From Streptomyces sp. ISL-87 (GTDB lineage Bacteria > Actinomycetota > Actinomycetes > Streptomycetales > Streptomycetaceae), in assembly GCF_018614095.1 (NCBI RefSeq), contig NZ_JAGGOY010000025.1:24197-88196 (forward strand): 64,000 nucleotides of DNA, read 5' to 3'. Positions within the stretch are counted from its first letter, which is position 1. Each line of letters begins with the position of its first letter. The notes below the pieces were generated by a model that was given only the letters and a program-made list of their open reading frames with translations, did no database searches and was not told the DNA's origin. Position numbers and translations under genes: made by a program. This document shows positions 46,071-55,383 of the stretch, one piece after another.

Positions 46071-46441
46071 ATCTCCGCATCGATGCCGGCTGGATCCTGG
46101 GCATCCAGTACAGCCGTGTTCCGGCGGATCCGGCACTGAGGGACTGGGGAGCGCTGCACGCGGCCGTGGAGCGGCACGCGTTCGAACGCTTCGCGGGTGA
46201 GCCGTACTACGAGGAGGCCCCGACCCGGGCGGCGGCGTTGCTCGAGACCATCGTGCGCCTCAGGCCGTTCGAGGACTACAACGGCATCATCGGCGCGATG
46301 TGTGCCTGGGAGTACATGGAGCAGAGCGGCACACCGATCGCTCCGCCACCGGGTGCCATGGTGCAGCTGGTGCGGGACATCCGCACCGAGAAGGCCACCT
46401 TGCAGGTGGCCGCCCGCCTCCTGCGCGACTGGGCGGCCTGA
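46067..46441 (+). CDS. Fic/Doc-like toxin component with degenerate active site
   Basis: A 124-residue all-helical protein of the size of Doc. The block corresponding to the Fic motif (HPFxDGNGR in active enzymes) reads [10 protein letters not shown] at residues 66-75: the catalytic His is Arg and the phosphate-binding Arg is gone, while Phe, Asp, Asn and Gly remain. I recall related Streptomyces proteins annotated as the toxin component of fic-family systems. Whether it still modifies a target is doubtful. It is coupled to the antitoxin gene by a 4-base overlap and converges with the DinB-like gene downstream. Confidence 0.75.
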   Translation: MNLRIDAGWILGIQYSRVPADPALRDWGALHAAVERHAFERFAGEPYYEEAPTRAAALLETIVRLRPFEDYNGIIGAMCAWEYMEQSGTPIAPPPGAMVQLVRDIRTEKATLQVAARLLRDWAA

Positions 46442-46469
46442 CGCCGCCGACCGGGGTCCGGACGCGTCA

Positions 46470-47102
46470 CTAGATGCCCAGCTGGGCCACGGTCAGCTTC
46501 GCGACCGCCTCCGGCGGGCCGTCCAGTTCCACGGCGGCGGCGTCCTGGCGGCCGAAGCAGAACAGCGTCAGCTCACCCGGCTCGCCCGTGACCGTCACCA
46601 CCGGGGTCCCCTTGTGCGCGACCGCCGTCTGGCCGTTCGGGCGGCGCAGTACCAGGCCCACCGGGGAGCGGCGGCCCGTCAGGCGGGCCAGTTTCTCCAG
46701 GCGGGACCACAGGGAGTCCGAGAACACCGGGTCCAGCTCCCGCGGGGACCAGTCCGGCTGGGCGCGCCGTACGTCCTCGGCGTGGACGTAGAACTCCACC
46801 GCGTTCGCGACCTCGTCGATCTGCTTCAGCGAGTACACCGACATCTTCGGCGGGCCGGTCCGGATCAGCTGGATCAGTTCCTCGTACGGCTTGGCCGTGT
46901 ACTCCTCCATCGCCTTGTCCAGGCGGGCCTTCAGCACGTTCAGCAGGAGCCCGCCCGCCGCGTCCGGGCGACGCTCCCGGACGACCACGTGCGCGGCCAG
47001 CTCCCGCGTGCGCCAGCCCCCGCACAGCGTCGGCGCCTCCGGCCCCGCCGCCTCCAACAGGTCCGCCAGCAGCAGGCGTTCACGCTTCGCATGGGTAGAC
47101 AT
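46470..47102 (-). CDS. TIGR03085-type (DinB/mycothiol-dependent maleylpyruvate isomerase-like) protein
   Basis: A 210-residue protein of the DinB/MDMPI superfamily. It starts [37 protein letters not shown], where the WxxRELAAHV block carries a metal-ligand His. [15 protein letters not shown] near residue 100 supplies further His/Asp ligands, and the C-terminal domain begins [17 protein letters not shown]. Related proteins use mycothiol, the actinobacterial thiol; the substrate here is unknown. The ATG at 47102 is the first in a region of good similarity; the very long open frame upstream is a shadow of trpE and hisI. It is divergent from hisI. Confidence 0.85.
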   Translation of the reverse strand: MSTHAKRERLLLADLLEAAGPEAPTLCGGWRTRELAAHVVVRERRPDAAGGLLLNVLKARLDKAMEEYTAKPYEELIQLIRTGPPKMSVYSLKQIDEVANAVEFYVHAEDVRRAQPDWSPRELDPVFSDSLWSRLEKLARLTGRRSPVGLVLRRPNGQTAVAHKGTPVVTVTGEPGELTLFCFGRQDAAAVELDGPPEAVAKLTVAQLGI

Positions 47103-47195
47103 GGGGGCCAGCCTACGGCTGGAACCCGGCCGGTGCCTGCTCATCAGGCGGACAGAGATCCAGAACCGCCCCCGTCTCGCGGCACAATGTCCCCC

Positions 47196-47552
47196 ATGAG
47201 TACGTCCTCCCTCGACCCCGCCGTCGCCGCCCGCCTCAAGCGCTCCCCGGACGGTCTGGTACCGGCCATCGCCCAGCAGTACGACACCGGTGAGGTGCTC
47301 ATGCTCGGCTGGATGGACGACGAGGCCCTGCACCGCACGCTGACCACCGGTCGCTGTACGTACTGGTCGCGCAGCCGCCAGGAGTACTGGGTCAAGGGGG
47401 ATACGTCCGGCCACTTCCAGCACGTGAAGTCCGTAGCCCTCGACTGCGACGCCGACACCGTGCTCGTCAAGGTCGACCAGGTCGGAGCCGCCTGCCACAC
47501 CGGCGCCCGCACCTGCTTCGACGCCGATGTCCTTCTCAGCGACGCCGACTAG
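47196..47552 (+). CDS. hisI: phosphoribosyl-AMP cyclohydrolase
   Basis: HisI opens the adenine ring of PR-AMP, the third step of histidine synthesis. The 118-residue monofunctional protein shows [53 protein letters not shown] and the zinc-binding [10 protein letters not shown] near the end. I chose the ATG at 47196, which lies seven bases after a CACAAT -10-like sequence, suggesting a leaderless mRNA; an ATG three codons upstream is possible. trpE follows after 15 bases, so hisI and trpE are probably one transcript. Confidence 0.93.
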   Translation: MSTSSLDPAVAARLKRSPDGLVPAIAQQYDTGEVLMLGWMDDEALHRTLTTGRCTYWSRSRQEYWVKGDTSGHFQHVKSVALDCDADTVLVKVDQVGAACHTGARTCFDADVLLSDAD

Positions 47553-47567
47553 GTAGGGACCCACGTC

Positions 47568-49058
47568 ATGGATCTTGAGACGTTCCGCAAGCTCGCGGTC
47601 GACCGCCGCGTCATCCCCGTCAGCCGCAAACTGCTGGCCGACGGGGACACCCCGGTGGGGCTCTACCGCAAGCTGGCCGCCGAACGCCCCGGTACCTTCC
47701 TGTTGGAATCCGCCGAGAACGGCCGCTCCTGGTCCCGCTACTCCTTCATCGGCGTGCGCAGCGACGCCACCCTGACCGTCCGGGACGGCCAGGCCCACTG
47801 GATCGGCACCCCGCCCGTCGGCGTACCCACCGGCGGCGACCCGCTCGACGCCCTGCGCGCAACCGTCGAGGCCCTCCACACTCCCCGCGACCTCGCGGCC
47901 GGCGCCCCGCCCTTCACCGGCGGCATGGTCGGCTACCTCGGCTATGACATCGTGCGCCGCCTGGAGCGCATCGGCGAGCACACCGAGGACGACCTCCAGC
48001 TGCCCGAGCTGACCATGCTGCTCACCTCCGACCTGGCGGTCGTGGACCACTGGGACGGCACGGTCCAGCTCATCGCGAACGCCATCAACCACAACGACCT
48101 CGACACGGGTGTGGACGAGGCCTACGCCGACGCGGTCGCCCGCCTCGACGCCATGGAGGCCGACCTCGCCCGGCCCGCGCCCTACGCCCCCACCCCGCTG
48201 CCCACCTCCGAGCTGCCGGACTTCTCCGCGCTGTGGGGCGGCGAGGAGTACCAGGACGCCGTCGAGGACGTGAAGGAGCGGATCCGGGCCGGCGAGGCCT
48301 TCCAGGTGGTTCCGTCGCAGCGGTTCGAGACGCCCTGCACCGCCTCCGCGCTGGACGTCTACCGGGTCCTGCGGGCCACCAACCCCTCCCCGTACATGTA
48401 CCTCTTCCGCTTCGAGAACGGCTTCGACGTGGTGGGGTCGAGCCCGGAGGCGCTGGTCAAGGTCGAGGACGGGCGGGCCATGGTCCACCCCATCGCCGGC
48501 ACCCGGCACCGCGGCGCCACCCCGCAGCAGGACCACGAGCTCGCCGAGGAGCTGCTGGCCGACCCCAAGGAGCGCGCCGAGCACCTGATGCTCGTCGACC
48601 TGGGCCGCAACGACCTCGGCCGGGTCTGCGAGCCGGGCTCCGTCGAGGTCGTCGACTTCATGAACATCGAGCGGTACTCGCACGTCATGCACATCGTGTC
48701 CACGGTCACCGGCCGGGTCGCCGAGGGCAGGACCGCGTTCGACGTGCTCACCGCCTGCTTCCCGGCCGGCACCCTCTCCGGCGCGCCCAAGCCGCGCGCC
48801 ATGCAGATCATCGAGGAGCTGGAGCCCACTCGTCGCGGCCTGTACGGAGGCTGCGTGGGTTATCTGGACTTCGCCGGGGACTCCGACACGGCCATCGCCA
48901 TCCGCACCGCGCTGCTGCGCGACGGGACCGCGTACGTGCAGGCAGGCGCCGGAGTCGTCGCCGATTCGGTGCCCGAGCTGGAGGACGCCGAGTGCCGCAA
49001 CAAGGCGGCCGCGGTGCTGCGCGCGGTGGGAGCGGCCCACCGCCTCCACGGCGTTTGA
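47568..49058 (+). CDS. trpE: anthranilate synthase component I
   Basis: TrpE makes anthranilate from chorismate together with a glutaminase subunit (TrpG), which is not in this window. The 496-residue protein has the tryptophan-feedback region near the start ([19 protein letters not shown]) and the chorismate-binding core: [77 protein letters not shown] and [14 protein letters not shown]. The ATG lies 15 bases behind hisI. No leader peptide rich in Trp codons fits in that gap, so regulation by a local attenuator is unlikely. Confidence 0.97.
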   Translation: MDLETFRKLAVDRRVIPVSRKLLADGDTPVGLYRKLAAERPGTFLLESAENGRSWSRYSFIGVRSDATLTVRDGQAHWIGTPPVGVPTGGDPLDALRATVEALHTPRDLAAGAPPFTGGMVGYLGYDIVRRLERIGEHTEDDLQLPELTMLLTSDLAVVDHWDGTVQLIANAINHNDLDTGVDEAYADAVARLDAMEADLARPAPYAPTPLPTSELPDFSALWGGEEYQDAVEDVKERIRAGEAFQVVPSQRFETPCTASALDVYRVLRATNPSPYMYLFRFENGFDVVGSSPEALVKVEDGRAMVHPIAGTRHRGATPQQDHELAEELLADPKERAEHLMLVDLGRNDLGRVCEPGSVEVVDFMNIERYSHVMHIVSTVTGRVAEGRTAFDVLTACFPAGTLSGAPKPRAMQIIEELEPTRRGLYGGCVGYLDFAGDSDTAIAIRTALLRDGTAYVQAGAGVVADSVPELEDAECRNKAAAVLRAVGAAHRLHGV

Positions 49059-49081
49059 GGACGTAGGGGATAGTGGGGTAC

Positions 49082-49741
49082 GTGAGTGCCGTACCCCCAC
49101 CCCGAAACGATGCCGCGCCCGAGCCCGCGTCCCCGTCCGAACCAGAGGACGCGGGCAGCCGCGCCGGCCGCCGCAGTGTGGCCGTCGCCCTGCTGCTCGG
49201 CGCCCTCGGCGCCACCGTCGTGCTGCTCGCCTCCGGCCGGGTCTGGGCCCGGGGCACCGCGGCCATCGGGGGCGGCTCGCTCCCGCTGACCGCGGACGGG
49301 CGGGCCGTCACCGGACTGCCGGCGGCCCTGGCCATCGTGGGGCTCGCTGCCCTGGTCGCCGTGTTCGCCGTACGCGGCAGGAGCCGGCTGCTGGTGTCGG
49401 CGCTGCTCGCGCTGAGCGGCCTGGGCGCGGCCCTGGCCGCGGTGGCCACCGCCGGCGACCGGAAGGCGCTGGACGCGGAGGCCGCCCGTACCACCGCGGA
49501 CACCGCGGCGCAGGTGGCCGGGCTGACCCATACGGCGTGGCCGTACATCACGGCCGGCGGAGCGGTGCTGATCCTGCTCGCCGGACTGCTGGCCCTGCGC
49601 TTCGGCCGCAGCTGGCCCGCGATGGGCGGCCGCTACGAGCGCGACGGCAGCCCCCGGCCGCGCAAGGCCGCGCCGGTGGACCCGGACCGGCCCGAGGACC
49701 TGTGGAAGGCTCTGGACCGGGGCGAGGACCCGACCCGGTAG
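49082..49741 (+). CDS. Trp-operon-associated membrane protein (TIGR02234 type)
   Basis: A 219-residue protein with four predicted membrane segments (about residues 29-50, 76-93, 100-120 and 157-178) and a charged C-terminal tail PEDLWKALDRGEDPTR. VWARGTAAIGGGSLPLTADGRAV after the first segment is typical of the actinobacterial family named for its place in the trp region. Function unknown; transport or sensing of an aromatic compound has been assumed only from context. GTG 49082 is my choice; GTG 49073 is in frame and would add three residues. It lies 23 bases after trpE. Confidence 0.85.
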   Translation: MSAVPPPRNDAAPEPASPSEPEDAGSRAGRRSVAVALLLGALGATVVLLASGRVWARGTAAIGGGSLPLTADGRAVTGLPAALAIVGLAALVAVFAVRGRSRLLVSALLALSGLGAALAAVATAGDRKALDAEAARTTADTAAQVAGLTHTAWPYITAGGAVLILLAGLLALRFGRSWPAMGGRYERDGSPRPRKAAPVDPDRPEDLWKALDRGEDPTR

Positions 49742-49848
49742 CGCCACACTGACCGCCACCCCCCTGAACGGCGGCCCCGCCCGGTGCGGGACAATGGTCA
49801 TCGAGCGTTCGACACAGCACGTGCGACAGAGCAAACGAGGAGCAACTC

Positions 49849-50097
49849 ATGGCGGGCACTAGCCACGGACACACCCCGGCCGCCTGGACCGGTGTCATCA
49901 TCGCCTTCATCGGTTTCAGCGTCTCCGGCGCCTTCATGGTGATCGCGAACCCGATTGGCGTCTGGGCCGGTCTCGTCGTCGTCGCGCTCGGCGGGGTCGT
50001 CGGCATGGCCATGAAGGCCGCGGGCATGGGCGCGCCGAAGGCCGCCCACGACGACCTGGCCGTGGTGATCGCCGCCAACAAGGCCGCCAAGGCCTGA
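49849..50097 (+). CDS. HGxxPAAW-family small membrane protein
   Basis: An 82-residue protein that starts AGTSHGHTPAAWTGV, the motif that names the family, followed by two membrane segments (residues 13-36 and 40-60) and a short amphipathic tail KAAHDDLAVVIAANKAAKA. GAGGAGC precedes the ATG. It is widespread in Streptomyces trp regions; function unknown. A proper U-tract terminator follows 18 bases after its stop. Confidence 0.88.
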   Translation: MAGTSHGHTPAAWTGVIIAFIGFSVSGAFMVIANPIGVWAGLVVVALGGVVGMAMKAAGMGAPKAAHDDLAVVIAANKAAKA

Positions 50098-50115
50098 GGA
50101 CCGATGCGAGCCTTC

Positions 50116-50148
50116 AAAAGGCGCGGCCCCGCCGGGCTGCGCCTTTTG
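50116..50148 (+). terminator. intrinsic terminator with U-tract
   Basis: AAAAGGCGC (50116-50124) pairs with GCGCCTTTT (50139-50147), with an inner GCCC/GGGC stem. One of the few hairpins in this window with a clear T run. It ends three bases before the first possible ATG of the next gene. Confidence 0.9.
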
Positions 50149-50171
50149 TCATGACCGGAGAGAATCAGCTG

Positions 50172-50678
50172 GTGGACGCCGATCGCACGCCCTCTGCCGT
50201 TCCCCTCACGCCCGTGCCTGCCGTTCCCCTCACGCCCGTGCCCGCCGTTCCCCTCGCGCCCGCGCCGCCGGTACCGGCTTCCCGGGGCCGGAGGCTGGCC
50301 ACCCCGGCGCTGAGCCTGGCCGGGGTCGCGGCGGCCTTTGCGTATGTGGGCACCGTGGACCCCAATGAACCGGGCCACTATCCGGTCTGCCCGCTTTTTC
50401 GGCTGACGGGAATCCTGTGCCCGGGCTGTGGCGGACTGCGCAGTGCGCACGCGTTCGCCCACGGCGATCTCGCCACTGCTTTCGGGGCGAATGCCATGGC
50501 CGTGATCGGCTATTTCTTCTTCGCCGGATTCATGGCCCTGTGGCTGGTTCGCGCCTACCAGGGCGGGCGGGTCCCCAGGCTCGCTGTGAAACCACAGTAC
50601 TGGTGGGGAATCGGGGTGGTGGCCCTTGCTTTCACCGTTGTCCGGAACTCGCCCATCGGTGCGGCCCTGGCGCCCTGA
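50172..50678 (+). CDS. DUF2752 membrane protein
   Basis: A protein of about 168 residues with an N-terminal proline-rich repeat (AVPLTPVP twice, then AVPLAPAP), a membrane segment, and the DUF2752 signature FRLTGILCPGCGGLRSAHAFAHGD, followed by two more membrane segments. Two or three cysteines in CPxCG could bind a metal. Family function unknown. I prefer GTG 50172, which has GGAGAG nine bases upstream, over ATG 50151, which lies almost inside the preceding terminator. It is followed by the trpC leader region. Confidence 0.85.
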   Translation: MDADRTPSAVPLTPVPAVPLTPVPAVPLAPAPPVPASRGRRLATPALSLAGVAAAFAYVGTVDPNEPGHYPVCPLFRLTGILCPGCGGLRSAHAFAHGDLATAFGANAMAVIGYFFFAGFMALWLVRAYQGGRVPRLAVKPQYWWGIGVVALAFTVVRNSPIGAALAP

Positions 50679-50798
50679 GCCGCTGACCGGGCTCTGACAG
50701 GTCCCTGATGAAGCTCTGATTCCGAATGTCCAGCCATTGGGAAACCGTCCCGTCCGTGCTGAGGCCGTGGCGACCTGCGGATATCATTTGATTGCTGA

Positions 50799-50824
50799 CC
50801 TTGCAGTTGTACGTGTCTGCAAGG
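50799..50824. promoter_or_regulatory. inverted repeat in the trpC leader
   Basis: CCTTGCAG (50799-50806) and CTGCAAGG (50817-50824) are exact complements around a 10-base spacer, 37 bases before the trpC start. It could be an operator or an RNA hairpin. I found no short open frame with Trp codons upstream, so classical attenuation is not supported. Confidence 0.5.
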
Positions 50825-50861
50825 CGGCCGACCGTCATCAACCCGGAAGGGGGCCGCTCGC

Positions 50862-51671
50862 GTGAGTGTGCTCGACGAGATCATCGAAGGGGTCCGCGAA
50901 GACCTTGCCGAACGGCAGGCTCGCGTCAGCCTCGACGAGCTCAAGGAGCGTGCCGCCAAGGCGCCCCAGGCCAAGGACGGTGTCGCAGCCCTGCGCGGCG
51001 ACAGCGTCAAGGTGATCTGCGAGGTCAAGCGTTCCAGCCCCTCCAAGGGCGCGCTGGCCGCGATCGCAGACCCGGCCGGGCTTGCCGCCGACTACGAGGC
51101 GGGTGGGGCGGCGGTCATCTCCGTCCTGACCGAGCAGCGCCGTTTCGGTGGCTCGCTGGCCGACCTGGAGGCCGTCCGCGCCCGCGTGGACATCCCGATC
51201 CTTCGCAAGGACTTCATCGTCACGGCGTACCAGCTGTGGGAGGCCCGCGCCTACGGCGCCGACCTCGCCCTGCTGATCGTCGCGGCCCTGGAACAGGAGG
51301 CCCTCGTCTCCCTCATCGAGCGGGCCGAGTCCATCGGCCTCACCCCGCTCGTCGAGGTCCACGACGAGGAGGAGGTCGAGCGCGCGGTCGCCGCCGGTGC
51401 CAAGATCATCGGCGTCAACGCCCGCAACCTCAAGGATCTCAAGGTCGACCGCTCCACCTTCGAGCGCGTCGTCGGCGAGATCCCGGCCCACATCGTCAAG
51501 GTTGCCGAGTCCGGCATCCGCGGGCCGCACGACCTGATCGCCTACGCGAACGAGGGCGCCGACGCCGTCCTCGTCGGGGAGTCCCTGGTCACCGGACGCG
51601 ACCCGAAGGCGGCCGTGGCCGACCTCGTCGCCGCCGGTGCCCACCCCGCCCTGCGCCACGGGCGGAGCTGA
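50862..51671 (+). CDS. trpC: indole-3-glycerol phosphate synthase
   Basis: TrpC closes the indole ring from CdRP. The 269-residue TIM barrel has [18 protein letters not shown] near residue 50, [19 protein letters not shown] near 108, [15 protein letters not shown] near 182 and [17 protein letters not shown] near 210. GGAAGGGGG precedes the GTG start. It is monofunctional (no TrpF domain), in keeping with PriA supplying that step. It heads the trpC-trpM-trpB-trpA unit. Confidence 0.97.
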   Translation: MSVLDEIIEGVREDLAERQARVSLDELKERAAKAPQAKDGVAALRGDSVKVICEVKRSSPSKGALAAIADPAGLAADYEAGGAAVISVLTEQRRFGGSLADLEAVRARVDIPILRKDFIVTAYQLWEARAYGADLALLIVAALEQEALVSLIERAESIGLTPLVEVHDEEEVERAVAAGAKIIGVNARNLKDLKVDRSTFERVVGEIPAHIVKVAESGIRGPHDLIAYANEGADAVLVGESLVTGRDPKAAVADLVAAGAHPALRHGRS

Positions 51672-51679
51672 CCCGTCCC

Positions 51680-51889
51680 ATGGCCCCCAACCGCCCCTCC
51701 GTCCGCACCCGATCGGGCCACGGCCCGGCCGGCGTGCCGACGGCGCACGCGCCGCTGGCGCGCGGCTGCCGCCCTCGCGGCTGCCGCGCCCCGGCCCGGC
51801 GCGTACACGGGCGGCGGGTCCGGTACGTGATCGGCTCCGAGCCCGGTCAGGTCAACGGCATGCGATGGCGTACCACAGGCGCGCTGTAA
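51680..51889 (+). CDS. trpM: TrpM-like small protein between trpC and trpB
   Basis: A 69-residue Arg/Gly/Pro-rich basic protein whose ATG lies 8 bases after the trpC stop. It ends with GRRVRYVIGSEPGQVNGMRW, which I recall as similar to the small gene called trpM or trpX in the same place in S. coelicolor, where it was reported to modulate tryptophan synthesis and development. The N-terminal half looks poorly constrained and reads like frame-independent GC-rich sequence, so I am unsure of the exact start. It has no recognised domain. The next 190 bases before trpB hold no gene. Confidence 0.7.
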   Translation: MAPNRPSVRTRSGHGPAGVPTAHAPLARGCRPRGCRAPARRVHGRRVRYVIGSEPGQVNGMRWRTTGAL

Positions 51890-52080
51890 CGAGGGCTGTC
51901 CCGGTCCGGTACGTCTGACGTACCGCCCCGCGCGCTCTCGCACGGCCTGCCGCCCCGAGCCGCCGGCTCCGGGCGCGGGCCGATCCGTCCGCACACGCGT
52001 ACCCCAGCGGGGTGCGCGTGCCACGGGCCGACGGCGCAATACGGTGCATCCATCCCATCGCACCCGTAGGAGTACTGGGC

Positions 52081-53324
<1,244 letters not shown>

Positions 53325-53328
<4 letters not shown>

Positions 53329-54155
53329 GCGACGCCGGCAACATCCAGGGCAACATCCAGCTGCTGAGCGACACCCTCGCCAAGGCGAAGTCAGAGGACC
53401 GCGCGGCCCTCGTCGCCTACCTCCCCGCCGGCTTCCCGACCGTGGACGGCGCCATCGAGGCGGTCAAGGCCGTCCTCGCGGGCGGCGCGGACGTCGTCGA
53501 GATCGGCCTCCCGCACAGCGACCCGGTCCTGGACGGCGCGATCATCCAGACCGCCGACGACATCGCCCTGCGCGGCGGCGTCAAGATCGCCGACGTGCTG
53601 CGCACCGTGCGCGAGGCGCACGAGGCGACCGGGGCCCCGATCCTGGTGATGACGTACTGGAACCCCATCGACCGCTACGGCGTCGAGCGGTTCACCGCCG
53701 AACTGGCGGCGGCGGGCGGCGCGGGCTGCATCCTGCCCGACCTGCCCGTCCAGGAGTCCGCGCTGTGGCGTGAGCACGCGGAGAAGCACGGCCTGGCGAC
53801 CGTCTTCGTCGTGGCCCCCAGCAGCCAGGACGCGCGTCTGGCGACCATCACGGCGGCGGGCTCCGGCTTCGTCTACGCCGCCTCCCTGATGGGTGTCACC
53901 GGCACCCGGGAGTCGGTCGGCAACCAGGCCCAGGACCTGGTGCGCCGCACCCGCAACACCACCGAGCTCCCGGTCTGCGTGGGCCTGGGCGTGTCCAACG
54001 CCGCCCAGGCCAAGGAGGTCGCGGGCTTCGCCGACGGCGTGATCGTCGGCTCGGCGTTCGTGAAGCTGCTGCTCGACGCGCCGGACCTGCCGGCCGGGCT
54101 GGCCGCGGTACAGGCGCTGGCGGGCGAGCTTGCGGAAGGCGTACGCAGGAACTGA
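53325..54155 (+). CDS. trpA: tryptophan synthase alpha subunit
   Basis: TrpA cleaves indole-3-glycerol phosphate and channels indole to TrpB. The 276-residue TIM barrel has [17 protein letters not shown] near residue 28, [19 protein letters not shown] near 55 with the catalytic Glu and Asp, [16 protein letters not shown] near 110, [19 protein letters not shown] near 140 and [15 protein letters not shown] near 183. GTG start overlapping trpB. The operon ends at the terminator 54207-54241. Confidence 0.97.
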
Positions 54156-54206
54156 CTCCGGGGGGGTTCCGGGATGGTTCTGTAGCCCGATCGGGTGGAA
54201 TCGGGA

Positions 54207-54241
54207 GCAGGGAGGCACGCGAGTGCCTCCCTGCTTCGTTT
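54207..54241 (+). terminator. trp operon terminator
   Basis: GCAGGGAGGCAC (54207-54218) pairs with GTGCCTCCCTGC (54223-54234) around GCGA, followed by TTCGTTT. It lies 51 bases after the trpA stop and ends only 9 bases before the next gene's start. Confidence 0.9.
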
Positions 54242-54249
54242 GGCCGAAC

Positions 54250-55305
54250 GTGAGCGAGAAGAACGACGGTGCGAACCGCGATGCGACGAAACGATCGGCC
54301 CGCGAGCGACTCCTCGTGGAGCGCGAGCGGCAGAAGGCCCGGGAGAAGCGCCGGCGGACCCTCATCGTGTCGGCGGCGGTGGTCGGCGTACTCGGCCTGG
54401 CCGCCGTCGTCGGCCTGATCGCGGCCAACACCGGCAAGAGCGGCTCCGACAAGGCGGGCCCGGTGGTCGCCCCCTCCGGGGCCACCGGCAAGGACGCGCT
54501 CGCGATCCGGACGGGCAAGGACGAGGCCAAGTCCACCCTGACGGTGTGGGAGGACTTCCGCTGCCCGGCCTGCAAGGCCTTCGAGGACAACTACCGGACC
54601 ACCGTCCACGAGCTGGAGGCCAAGGGCCTGCTCAAGGTCGACTACCACCTCGTCACCCTGATCGACGGGAACATGGGCGGCACCGGCTCCCTGAAGGCCG
54701 CGAACGCGGCGTCCTGCGCACAGGACGCCGCCAAGTTCCCCACGTACCACGACGTGCTCTTCCAGAACCAGCCTCAGGAGACCGACGACGCCTACGGCAA
54801 CAACGCCAAGCTGCTGGAGCTGGCGGCCAAGGTGCCGGGGCTGGACACCCCGGGGTTCCGCTCGTGCGTCGAGGACGGCACGCACAACAGCTGGGTGGCC
54901 AAGTCGCAGGAGGCCTTCCGGAACGGGAACTTCAAGGGGACCCCGACGGTGCTGCTGGACGGGAAGAACATCTTCGCCGACCAGGCCAACCCCCTGACCC
55001 CGCAGAAGCTGAAGGAGACGGTGGAGGCCGCGGCGAAGGGGTCCGGGGGCACCGCTTCGAAGGGGACGCCGAAGGCTTCCGCGTCGGCTTCCCCGTCGGC
55101 TTCGTCGTCGGCCGCGAAGACCTCGTCGAGGTCTCTGTCGAAGGAGTCGTCCAAGGAGTCGTGGAAGCAGTCGGCCAAGGTCTCGTCCACGGATTCGTCC
55201 ACGTCGGGGTCGAAGACGGTTTCAGGCTCGGGTTCGGGCTCCGGTTCCGGTTCGGGCTCGGGTTCGGGTTCGGCAGGAGCCTCGAAGGGGGCTTCGCAGG
55301 ACTGA
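54250..55305 (+). CDS. membrane-anchored DsbA-like thioredoxin-fold protein with Ser/Gly tail
   Basis: A 351-residue paralogue of the gene at 25835: charged start (SARERLLVERERQKAREK), one membrane anchor (about residues 38-58), then a thioredoxin-fold domain with WEDFRCPACKAFE (CPAC active site) and the cis-Pro loop FKGTPTVLLDG. From about residue 265 the protein becomes a low-complexity Ser/Lys/Thr tail ending in repeated Ser-Gly pairs. The GTG at 54250 has no ribosome site and lies just past the trp terminator, so transcription may begin at the gene. Probably acts on exported proteins; it precedes lgt. Confidence 0.85.
   Translation: MSEKNDGANRDATKRSARERLLVERERQKAREKRRRTLIVSAAVVGVLGLAAVVGLIAANTGKSGSDKAGPVVAPSGATGKDALAIRTGKDEAKSTLTVWEDFRCPACKAFEDNYRTTVHELEAKGLLKVDYHLVTLIDGNMGGTGSLKAANAASCAQDAAKFPTYHDVLFQNQPQETDDAYGNNAKLLELAAKVPGLDTPGFRSCVEDGTHNSWVAKSQEAFRNGNFKGTPTVLLDGKNIFADQANPLTPQKLKETVEAAAKGSGGTASKGTPKASASASPSASSSAAKTSSRSLSKESSKESWKQSAKVSSTDSSTSGSKTVSGSGSGSGSGSGSGSGSAGASKGASQD
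55221..55275 (+). repeat. Ser-Gly codon microsatellite in the DsbA-like gene
   Basis: Alternating GGTTCG, GGCTCC and GGTTCC hexamers encode eight to nine Ser-Gly pairs at the very C-terminus. The period of six keeps the reading frame. Confidence 0.85.
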
Positions 55306-55383
55306 GCGCCCGTCTCGATTCAGCAGCAGCTTGCCGGGCGGGTTGCGGTCCGTACCGCCCGGCAGGGTAGCGTCGGCTCTGCC

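Noticed and set aside
47103..49100. N-terminal extension of the DinB-like gene to 876 residues
   Set aside because: The extra part is antisense to hisI and trpE and has no recognisable domain.
50679..50861. Tryptophan leader-peptide attenuator before trpC
   Set aside because: The only short frame seen (ATG AAG CTC TGA at 50708) has no Trp codons, and there is no competing terminator hairpin with a T run.
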